A DNA stretch of 64,000 bases from Choristoneura fumiferana (lineage: Eukaryota > Arthropoda > Insecta > Lepidoptera > Tortricidae), in contig NC_133499.1 of NCBI RefSeq assembly GCF_025370935.1, positions 5,710,864 to 5,774,863 of the forward strand, written 5' to 3'. The notes below the pieces were generated by a model that was not told where the DNA came from, searched no databases, and worked only from the letters and a program-made list of their open reading frames with translations. Made by a program: the position numbers and the translations under genes. Positions within the stretch are counted from its first letter, which is position 1. Each line of letters opens with the position of its first letter. This document shows positions 41,924 to 53,900 of the stretch, piece by piece.

Positions 41924-44900
41924 GTAAATACTGTATTAAAAAAAAATGAAATACGTTAATTTGAGTACAATATTTATATTTTTTTTCTAATATAAAAAAA
42001 GTTTGTAATCTTGTTATTTAAACCTCTTTGAATTTGTTAAATCATAGTTCGCAGCAAGTAATTGGATTGAAATTCTGGGATTTCGTAAAAATTCACGTGG
42101 GAATTTCCAAAAATTACATTGCAAATTGCATAATGTTGCATGAAAAATTCGCGCCGTATTCACGTCTCCAGTTCTAAAGGTTGAAATTTTGGAATTTTGT
42201 CCCATTCCTGAGGGAGTTTTGGGATAAAAAGAAACCGATATGTTATTCTTACATACCAAATGTCGTCCCCGTAATTACGGGATGCCTCGACTATCTCATG
42301 GGAATGGGAATTCCCTATAATTTAATTTAATTGTGATTTTTTATAGTTGAATAAAAAATCCGCGCCACATTTGATATCTCTAATCTTAGCGGTTGTATTT
42401 TAACGCGCTAAGCTTATATTAGGAGAGTTTAGGTATATAGTAGGTATTTAAGTTTTCTTAATTTTTTAAATTTTCTCCGTAACTTTCTTAATTTTTCTTT
42501 CTATTAAATATTAAAAACAAAAACCGGTTGCGAACCATGTGCGAGTCGGACTCGCGCAGGAAGGGTTCCGTACCATTATCTATACAACATTAGGCATTAG
42601 CAAAAAAATACGTTTGTTGTATGGGGCCCCCTTAAAGTTTATTTTATTTTAATTTAATTATTTATTTTTAAAGTGTATACCGTAAACTGCTTCAACTTTG
42701 CCCTCTGGCCCCAACATAGCCTGATTCAATTTTAGAGTCGATAACTTAGCATTCTTAAAGGTTTTACACTTTTATCTACACGGGAATTATTATTACGGGG
42801 AGATAAAAGTTTAAAAACCTAGAAGGGTGCTAGTTATCAACTCTAAATTGAATTAGGCAATGTTGGGGCCAGAGGGCAAAGTTGAAGCAGTTTACGGTAT
42901 ACGACTAAATATTCTATGGATATTTCAAGCGTCTACCTGTTGCCGTTATTAATACCGAGCAAAAAATCGGCAAAAAAAATCACGTTTGTTGTATCGGAAC
43001 CTCCCTTAAATATTTATTTTATTCTGTTTTTAGTGTTTGTGTTTTTTGTTATAGCGGCACACACAGAACAGAAATACATAATCTGTGAAAATTTCAACTG
43101 TCTAGCTATCACGATTCATGAGATACAGCCTGGTGACAGACGGACAGACAGACGGACGGACAGCGGAGTCTTAGTAATAGGGTCCCGTTTTTACCCTACG
43201 GCTACGGAACCCTAAAAATGATGGATGAAATCGGATAAGTCAATCTCAAGTTATGGTGACTAAGGGAAAAAGGATTCATTTTTAACCCCCGACGCAAAAA
43301 GAGGGGTGTTATAAGTTTGACCGCTATGTGTGTCTATGTGTCTGTCTGTCTGTGGCACCGTAGCTCTTAAGGCGGGTGGACTGATTTGAATGCGATTTTT
43401 TTATTTGAAAGCAGGTGGACAGATGGTTCTCTTCAAAGTCGGGGGATTTCAAGCTTTTTGTTGGTTAGGTTATTATGTAGTTATGTAGGTAATAGATATA
43501 TAGATGTGGATAGACGAGAGGCTTTTAGCGGGCAAACAATCGATCTATTTAGCTTGGTCTTGTCTGTGAGAAATCGCGTATTTTGAGTTTTAGCCAGAGT
43601 TTTGCTCGTCCTGGTATTTCGCCCTTACCTTCGCGCAAATTATACTGGCAGTTGAATTTAAATCCAAGGATTTTACTATTCATCATCATGATCATCTCGG
43701 TCTTTATACGTCCCACTGCTGGACAGGCCTCCTCTCAGAATGAAAGGGTTTTGAAATCGAAAAATGGTTTCAGCAAGACCAAAATGTTTATAAATTGTAG
43801 AGAAAAATAGATAGTGCACTACAGTTCAATGAAGATCTAGACATTTTTGATTGACAAATTTTATGTTCGTATATGCTGGTCCCGTGAAAATACTGGGATG
43901 AAAAGTAGCTCGTTTTGTAGGAAAATAGCTGTTCTCTTCTCTTGCTTTCTCAACTAGCTTATTGAAGTTTAATTAAGCTAATTGAAATAGCAAGAAAAAT
44001 ACGAACTTCTCCGACAAAAAAAAATTATGACAAAAAATAGAACCGACAACAAAAAACCATGAAAATAATTTTCTACCAGTCTGAAGTCAGTGCCTCAGCA
44101 CGAGTCAGCAGGAGTGAACCTATAATCGTCTACCTCACCTACAACTATACGAGTATATTAGGCTTCAATCACTCCTGCTGGCTCGTGCTGAGGCACCGAC
44201 TTCAGACTGGTAGAAAATTATTTTCATGGTTTTTTGTAGTCGGTTCTATTTTTTGTCATAATTTTTTTTTCACGCTTTTTAGTGTGAAAGATTTAAGATA
44301 CAATAGTTTAATGTCAACTGCTCGTCACCTTTTACGAAAAATTGCTTTATCCGATGCAGAGACGTTCATTATTGAGGTGTCCTGGTGCTTCATCACCCGT
44401 TCCATTTCACCATATGCATTACGATGAGCTGAAATGTCTTAGCAACTGCGTTAAAGTAATTGAAATTCAACCCGTGAAATACTTGTTATTGAGTAGTCGC
44501 TCCATTGGTCAAATTTGCTCTTCATCATCAGTTCCACTTCACCAAATGGTGATTTCAAGAGAAAATGAACGAGTTACTTCTAAATATATCGAAATTGCCA
44601 TAGGCGTTCCTAAAATATTTGAAGAGTTCCCTCGATTTCCTTAGGATCCAATCATCAGATCCTGATTTGGTGCTTATGTGACCTAATTGAAAGCATCCCT
44701 AGACGAACAAAAAAATTTTTTCAAATCGGTTCATAAATGACGGAGTTCTGAGGTAACAAACATAAAAAAAACATACCACCGAATTGATACCTCTTACCCT
44801 TACCTCTACCTCTTTACCTCTTTTTTTTGAACTCGCTTAAAAAAACGATGACAAAACATTTCAATAGCTACGCACCGACACGCAAACCGACAGCCAGAAC

Positions 44901-47900
44901 GGCAAATTATGTATATGTATGCATATATCCTCCGGCTCCGGGGCGAAATTCGCTCCGAATTTGAGGTCACACTACAAGCATTGTAATTAACAGGTTATTA
45001 CTATGATATAGCGTTAAATATCCATTGAAAAATCCTTTGATGTAGAGTCTACCGGTAAACCGGTGGCCTTACGATACGATAATTACGTTGTTCGAATTAC
45101 CGAATCGATAACTACGTGTCTACTTTTAAACCCCCGACGCAAAAAGAGAGGTGTTATAAGTTTGACCGCTATGTGTGTCTGTGCATCTGTGTGTCTGTCT
45201 GTCTGTATGTGGCACCGTAGCTCTTAAACGGGTTGACCGATTTAAATGAAGTTTTTTTTAATTTGAAAGCAGGACTTTTAACGATGGTTCTTAGACGTGT
45301 TTTATCAAAATCGGTCCAGCCGTTTTCGAGATATTGAACTTTGAAGTTTGTAGGTAACTCTTTATTGTACATAAAAGAACAGAAACAAAACACAATTGAC
45401 AAACTTTGAGTTACTTTGAAGTGACAAAGTCGGAGGTTTTCCAACTTCTTGTTGACCTGTCAATCGTTCAAAGGTTAACGGAAGAGATTTCCTGTAGGAT
45501 AAGCTCGGATTTGTCCGTCGATCTCTCAATGTAAACGGTTATCTTATTTTTTTTAAGTACATTAAAGAGTTACACAAGACAAATATAGGGATTTTTTAAC
45601 GTCACTTGAAGGTAGGTAGGTACCTAAGTAATTTTGAATTAGAATTTGATCTGAATTTTGAATTTGAGGGTACGCGTATCTAACCTTTAAACGAGCAATT
45701 CTTGTATAAGTATATATAATCAGAATCTCGGAAACGGCTTCAACGATTTCGATAAACTTGGTATGTAGGGGTTTTCCGGGATGACAAATCGATCTAGCTT
45801 GGTCTTATCTCTGCAAAACGCTTATTATCGAGTTTTAGCTTGAGCAAAGCTCGGTCGCCCAGGTACTGTTAATCATAATAGCCAGCAGTAGAATTGAAAT
45901 TCCCGTTCATACTTTACTAATTTCCTTGGGAATTCCCTAAAAACTTTCAAAAATACATCATGTTCTTTATCGACATTGCATTATAATCAACATCACCAAA
46001 TTTCATCACTCTATACAAAGCAAATGAGATTTCGAAATTTATCCGGATCCCGTGGGAATATCGCATACCACATTTTATCCAAATCCGTCCAGCCATTTTA
46101 GCGTTAAGTATTAACAAACATACACACATACTGACATATTTTCGCATTAGATATACATATTGTACATAAAAGACGTGGTGGCCTAGTGGTTTGAACCCCG
46201 TTCAAACCCCGGCTCGCACCTCTGAGGTTTTCGAAATTCATGTGCGGAATTACATTTGAAATTTACCACGAGCTTTGCGATGAAGGAAAACATCGTGAGG
46301 AAACCTGCACAAATCTGCGAAGCAATTCAATGGTTTGTGTGAAGTTCCCAATCCGCACTGGGCCCGCGTGGGAACTATGGCCCAAGCCCTCTTGTTCTGA
46401 GAGGAGGCCTGTGCCCAGCAGTGGGACGAATATAGGCTGGGATGATGAATACATATTAGTAAGATAACCCTCATTTACTTTGCTGTTGCTACAGTAAATA
46501 TTTTCATTCATGCACTTTAACATACCTACGAATTTAAACTCGATCCAACTACAAATATACCTTTGTAACTGCCAAAACTTTCTCAGTCTTCCAATGCAAC
46601 GATCATTTCTTTAAGTAGGTCACACAACAAAAACATTGCGTAAGAAAAAACTGCAGAAAGCGCGCGAATTGAACAAAAGCGCGCCAAAATCAACGTCAAA
46701 TTCTACCAACATGTCAACACCGGTGGACGAAATTGGAACTAACGCGCCCGCATACTATTTTCAAGTGTAACGATAGATACTAGCGCCATTACGGGATGAA
46801 AACACAAGCTTGCATGGTAATCGGCCATCTTTGTTTAGTTCAGGAATTGTTTGAACGCTTTCACTTTTCCCGCCTAATTGATTTGCTTTTGTTTTTTATG
46901 CAACCGACAAATTAGGGTCGCCATTGAATAAAAAATAAACAAAAAAACCTTTATACCCTAACCCCGAAAATATATAATTAGCTCTGGCTAATGCCAATTG
47001 GAATTCCGGGATTTAACATAATTCCCACGGGAATGAGACACGTGCAAATGCGATGTTATATGCGAGAATCTCCATTCCGTGGGTATTTTTGAATAAAAGT
47101 ATATTCCTGGGATTAGACCGAATGGCCAAGTGGCTAGAGAACCTGACTACGAAGCTTGAGGTCCCGGGTTCGATTTCCGGCCGGGGCAGATGTTTACATG
47201 AATAATACGAATGTTTTTTCTGGGGTCTTGGATTTTTAATATGTATATGTGTTTATTCGTTGCCTAGTTTCCATAGCACAAGCTTTGCTTAGTTTGGGAC
47301 TAGGTCAATTGGTGTCAAGGGTCCCATTGTAATTTATTTATTTATTTATTTATTATTCATTTGTGTCATCAGCATCCCAGCCTATATACGTCCCACAGCT
47401 GGGCACAGGTCTCCTCTCACAAAGAGAGGGCTTGAGCCATATAGTTCCCACGCGGGCCCAGTGAGGATTGGGAACTTCACACACACCATTTTTATATTTA
47501 CCAAGTTTCGATCAAATCAGCCCAGTTGTAGGTATTTATTACAGTTTTAAAGATGGACTCATCAGAGAGAGATAGCGAAGGCTTTGGTTGTGTCTACATT
47601 ACCTACGAAAGCTAATTTTGGAAAATTTTCGAGACCCCTCCCTCTCCCCTGGTGATATGTCCTGAGATATTTTCCCCCTTATCTCAAGAGAGATTTCCAA
47701 TATGTCTATTTTTAAAAGTCAAAATTTGTATTCTTAGCCACACTTTAGAGAGGAACCATGTTTGGCAAAATTATCTACCTGTGTTCCTTGCAATTTTGCG
47801 CTGTGGCAACCACTCAACCCCCTAAACGCCTTACAAAAAAATCTGTAAGTAGGTCAAACTTATAACACCCCTCTTTTTGCGTCGGGGGTTAAAAATACAA

Positions 47901-50900
47901 TACAAAGTAAAAGAAGAAAAAAAATTAACTAAAAATTAACTAAACCACGTATTAACTTTTAAATTTAAGGTCCCGTTGGGCACCCTATTGGCTTGGAACC
48001 TTAAATGTCCTAAACAGGCATACGCTTATACATACATAGTTACCCTACTGAGGACACGAACTGGTTCCAATACAACATTACATAATCCCGCCAGTGGCTA
48101 TGGTATAACCCAGAAATTGCAAGTTCGGAACTTCTAGGGTTCCGCAAGCACTCAATGTCAATTTAATTTATAAAATACTAGCTCGAAAATACAAACTGAA
48201 ATAAAGATGCATAGAAAAACCCGAAAAATAAGACCAGTGCTGGGAATCGAACCCAGGTCCTCGGCTGGACTGTCCAGTGGTGGTGTAGGGGTATAGCGCG
48301 TGGCACGGAATGCCGAGGACCTGGGTTCGATTCCCAGCACTGGTCTTATTTTTCGGGGTTTTCTATGCATCTTTATTTCAGTTTGTATTTTCGATATGGG
48401 TTTTACGGGATGACCGTAAAAGTAACAAAAAATTTGGAATTGAAATAAAAAATACAAAAAGATTCCAAAAAACCAATCTTAAAATACTAGCTGTTGCCGC
48501 GTAGTATTCGTTTATCGCTATCCCTCGGGAATTATGCAATTTAGCGGTTTAAAAACCATCCCACGTCCATCCCCGGAATGCAAACTATCTGTTTACCGTA
48601 TTTCATATAAATCGGTTCAGTGGCTATATGTGAAAAGGTAACAAACAAACAAACAAAGTGGGAATTGGGATTAAATCCCTCACTCGCTACCCAACAATAG
48701 CTACGTTCATGCAACAAGTGCATGTTAATGTAGCTTAACAACCTCCACACTGTAAGAACACATACCCAATGAGGGCTATCGTTTTTTGTCTCACTAGATG
48801 GCGCACTGTTGCGGGAGGTTTTAAGTATGGTTTTGAAAGTCTGTTATTACGGGCGTGAAAACAAAGTTTAGATTAAAATCATATTTAATACACCTTAAAA
48901 CCGTACCATATAAATATCGAGCATGCCACAGTGTTGCATAGTCAATAGTCCCCGTTTTGTTCGGAAAAATGGGAGGACAAAGGTTTCCGAAAGACAAAAC
49001 TGTCTCAAAACACAGACATACATTGCCCCGGAACGCATATTTGCCATAATTAATTTCAGATATTGCAAAATATTCACAAAATTATTCTAATTTTAAATAA
49101 ACCCGCGTAGCTCACCCAAAAACTATGAGATTTGAAATTTCGGAGACCTCACGCTACACTAGCGCCTCTAGTGGCGAATTCATACGCGATAGCCCTCACT
49201 ATCACCACCACACTACACTGACGCGTTTCGATCTTAACCAGTGGTCATCCTCAGAGCAACGCGTGGGTAGTGTATGGACTTTGAAATGACAATGTCGACG
49301 GTTTTTCAACTTTTATATGTTGTTAAAGTTTTTTTTATGTTGTAAACAAAAATGTATATTTTTATTTATCTCTTAATTCAATTTAATATTAGATTAATGA
49401 CATTTTCTATTTTAATAGGTGTTGTTTATTCAAATAATTGTGTTTTATTATAATAACTAATGTTTACCCGCAGCTTCGCACACATAAATCATTAGATCCA
49501 GCAGCTGAATTGAAATTTTGGAATTTTTAAAAATTCCCGTAGGAATTCCCGAAAATTAAATCGTGGTTTTCATTGACGTTACATTAAAAACAATCATGTC
49601 AAATTTCATGACTCTAAGCCCAGCGGTTGTTATTTCGAGATTTTATCCCTATCTCGTGGGAATATCGGAACAAAAAGTAGCCTATGTTTTATTCAAGATG
49701 CCCAGCTATCTGCATACCGAATTTCATCCAAATCCCTCCAGCCGTTTCAGCGTGAAGGAATAACAAACATACTCACTCACTCACTCACAAAGTTTCGCAT
49801 TTATAATATTAGTAGGATTCATACGGAACCCTTGTGATTCGAAACCAGAAAAGGACAAAAAATATCCTGTTACAATAATTGCCTGACCGGATTCCTGGGA
49901 GCAACGGTTTAACTGTTATTATAAACGTAATTAATTTTATTGCGTGATTTCTTGAATTGAGAACTTAACCGTTTTGTTTTGGCGAGTAAAATTGTCACGT
50001 GTGATTTTTTTTACTCTTTATGGTTTATCATCATCATCTCAGCCGTAGGAGGTCCACTGTTGGACATAGGCCTCCCCCATAGGCTCTTCATTGTCATCAT
50101 TTATTTATTTATTTATCAATGAAAAACCTAACCAACAAAAAGTTGGAAAACCCCCGACTTTGTCACTTCAAAGCTCAATATCTCAAAAACGGCTGAAGCG
50201 ATATTGATAAAAAATGTCTAAGAACCATCGCTAAAAACCTGCTTTCAAATTGGTCCACCCGTTTAAGAGCTACGGTGCCACAGACAGGCAGACACACACA
50301 CAGACACACATAGCGGTCAAACTTATACACCCTCTTTTTGTGCCAGGGGCTAAAAACGGCCAAGAGTGTGTCGGACACACCCACGACAGTCTTCCGTATC
50401 CATATTCAACAAGTAATATTTTTCGAAGGATTTTGTATTTTGTAAGTTTTTTTAAGTTTAGGTTATTTGATAACTTAGAATAAATAATGTATATACTCTC
50501 TATGAATATGTATACTTGTGTATTCTGTACTGCTTACTGTGTTGGTGTGCAATAAAGAGTTATTGTATTGTATTGTATTGTAAACGTACGAGTGCTTGTC
50601 ACTGTCCCAATAGTTGGCATCTTTAATCTTATGTCATTAGCAATAGAGATGACAGCAGGGTGTCGTCTATTGGGCATTAGGGTCTCGAGTACTCGGACGT
50701 TTACCTTACCTACTATTTACTCTTAAAGTACTGTGATGTCTAGTCATGGGTGATTTCCACAGATATAGATTACACTAGATAACGCAAACACCTCAATCTG
50801 TATGAAAACCAACCGTGTCAGTTTTTTATATCTACTGTGACGTCTGTGTTTGTTTTATTCCAGGTGGAGATACAAATGCTGGACCAGGACAAGCTGACAT

Positions 50901-53900
50901 TCGAGCATCAGTGTGGCGGCGCTGTTGTGGCTGAGCGGCTCGTCTTGAGCGCCGCACATTGCTTTGATAAGGTAAGAAAGGAAGGAAGGAAGAAAGGAAA
51001 GAGGGAGGGAGGGAGGGATGAAGGAAGGAAGGGAGGAACAAAGAAGGAATGAAAGACAGACAGACATAGAGAGAGAGAGAGAGAGAGAGAGGGGTGGGGA
51101 AAGAAGGACTGAAGGAAGGAAAGGAAGAAACATTTCGTATGTTGCCATTTGCATTTGTCATTTTTAAACTGGGCATAATAAAAAATGGGCATTTAAAACA
51201 CAACCTGATTTAAAACTTAAAACAAAGTGTAATCGATTCTACTCTCGATTCTGAGCAAATTATTTTCTGGTTTTCAGTTATTTAATTAACACCTTATAAT
51301 ATCCCTTTCAGCAACCTCTCCAGATCGAACATATACGCTTAGTGATGGGAGAACATCGCCTCAACTTCCCTGACAAGCATGAGCACAGGTTCTTAGCGGA
51401 GAAGGTGGTTTCACACCCTAATTTCAGGAAGAGTAAGTTGAAAAGCATAGTTTAGTCTTGCTTAGACTTTAAAAAATACAACATATGTACTTTAGTTTCC
51501 TGTTAACCTTAGCGGTCCCCCGACACCGACGACCCTTAGATAAAAAATATTACTATAATAGGTGCTTATACTAAATTAACTTAGGCTAATTTTGCGGGAA
51601 ATCAGCATAGTCCCAGCGGGATCGGGATAAACGAATTGTTCGCAGATGAAGTCGCGGGCAACAGCTAGGTAGTGCATAATTATTTTTTACTTTTTTTTAC
51701 GGGCGTTTTTTTAATTTTTTTTAAATAAAAGGTAGGTGCCTAGTAAGTAACCTACCTAGTAAGTGAACAATGTTTCAACTGTTGTTATTTCATCTCGTCG
51801 CAATCGAAGTGAAAAGCAGTTTAAAACTGGAGCACTAAACCCATTTTCTCCTTGACGTGTCTATATCCACCCTCGCCGTACCGGCTCGGGTGGCTATATG
51901 AACGTCTCGGGAACAATGGCTCGTTTTGTGCTCTTATTGTACAATCTACTATTTTTTTTCAGACGGCCCGCACAGCAACGACATAGCGTTAATCCTCGTT
52001 GCCAGGTCCGGCACCGGAGTGCAGTTCAACTCCCACGTGCGTCCGATCTGTCTGCCGGATCCGGGAGCCGACAGCGAGGGCCGCTGGTGCGCCGTGAGCG
52101 GTTGGGGGTTCCAGACTGGTAAGGACTGTGTCTGTGTCCGACTGTGTCCAAATCGCATTTGACTGATTAATACCCGACTGCCCGAAGGTGGGTTATGTTT
52201 TTAACATGAGGTTTCGTCATAACTATCAAAATGACATCGGGTATATAAAATTCCAATATGGCGTCTGCGAAAAATGTTGTATTGTAAGAATTATGGGATC
52301 AAATGAAAGCTAATAATTAGTCCATTCTAAATATATAAATGGGTTATAAACCAAGGGGCTGTTTCACCATCCATTGATTAGTGTTAACTGGCGATTAGGT
52401 GTGATGCCGTCTCTATTTGTTTTGTTCGAATAGACGGAGACGGCATCACATTTAACCGTCGGTTAACGCTAATCAATTAATGGTGAAACAGCCCCTTAAT
52501 GTACAATTTTCACAGAAATATCTAAAAAGTATAAAATAAAACATTAAATTTGAAAAATCAAAAAACCCGACTGCCTTAAGAACTAAAAGGAATAAAATAA
52601 GTCGAGTGGTCTAGAACTATGTAAGTACTTAGCTAATTTAAAGTTCATCAGTCGGGACCCATTGAAATCGTAACCAGCTCAAAAATTCTTTGTTATGGGT
52701 CCCGACTGTTGAACTTCAAATTAGCTACTTGACAGTTCTAGACCACTAGACTTATTTTCTTCCTTTTAGTTTTTAAGGCAGCCGGGTTTTTGATTTTTTT
52801 TAATTTAATGTTTTTTTTACCTCATAAAGTTGAAAACCGTTAGTACTTTTGGCTACAGAGGACCTAGAAACTAGATATAAATACATATATACATAATATA
52901 CTTCTTTAGGCAGTCGGGTAAAAAGCATCTACGTAAGAATGCATAATATAATATATAATATGCAATAGAAGTACCTAAGAGAACTTTATTAGCAATGTCT
53001 CGAGATAAAAAGTTTGCAATTTCATTGATGACTTCTGCAAAGTAACTCCTAAACAAATCAATTAGCAATGTCTTTATTTGCTAAGAGGTTATTATTTAAA
53101 TTATAAACGAGTTTACGTAAATCAGTAAAACTTATTAGTAAAGAACCCACTCTCCACGTGGCAGCGTCAATAAAGGTAAACTAATCTAAACCTTATTACA
53201 TCGGCAGAGAGCACAGAAAGCTTCGCTCCGGTGCTGCGGGCAGCCGCGGTCCCGGTTTTGGACCTGGCAACGTGCCGGAAGGACCAAATCTTGGGTGGGA
53301 GGCAACAGGCGATATTGGACTCTATGATTTGCGCAGGTAAGTGTTATTTGCCTTAGCAATTATATGTCATACGGTTTCAACTTTGACAAACGATACAGGT
53401 GGTAGGACCTTGTGCAAGGTCCGCCCGGATTGCTACCACCATCTTGCTCGCTAATCCTGCCGTGAAGTAGCAGTGTGTTTCAGCGTGGAGAGTAAGACAG
53501 CCGGTGAAATTACTGGCACTTGAGGTATCCCATCTTAGGCCTCTAGGTTGGCAAAGCATCTGCAATACCCCTGGTGTTGCATATGTTTATGGGCGGTGGT
53601 GATCTCTAACCATCAGGAGACCCACTTTCTCGTTTGCTAACCAGTCGAATAAAAAAAAGCGACAGATTGTTAACGCTTCAAACTCTATAATGAGTTCATT
53701 CTCAAGCCTTAAGTTTTGTGAGCCTGCAGAATGGAACTGTTATCAACTACAGTCGAGGACACTGAATAGGGAATAGGATTCGATTTGTAGCATTCGAACA
53801 TGGCGGATGTAGACAATATCTAATTTTGCTATTTCTGTTTCTTTGGCTAGTTGAAGTATAATTTTGATAGTGTTTTATGCGGCGATTAACCTTAAAAGTG

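Noticed and set aside
44059..44644. Open frames of 122 and 100 codons in protease intron 1
   Set aside because: The first begins in a hairpin element arm; neither has splice support or a recognised domain.
50832..51203. Serine/leucine-rich open frames on the minus strand
   Set aside because: They are translations of the purine microsatellite and of protease exon 2 in the wrong strand.
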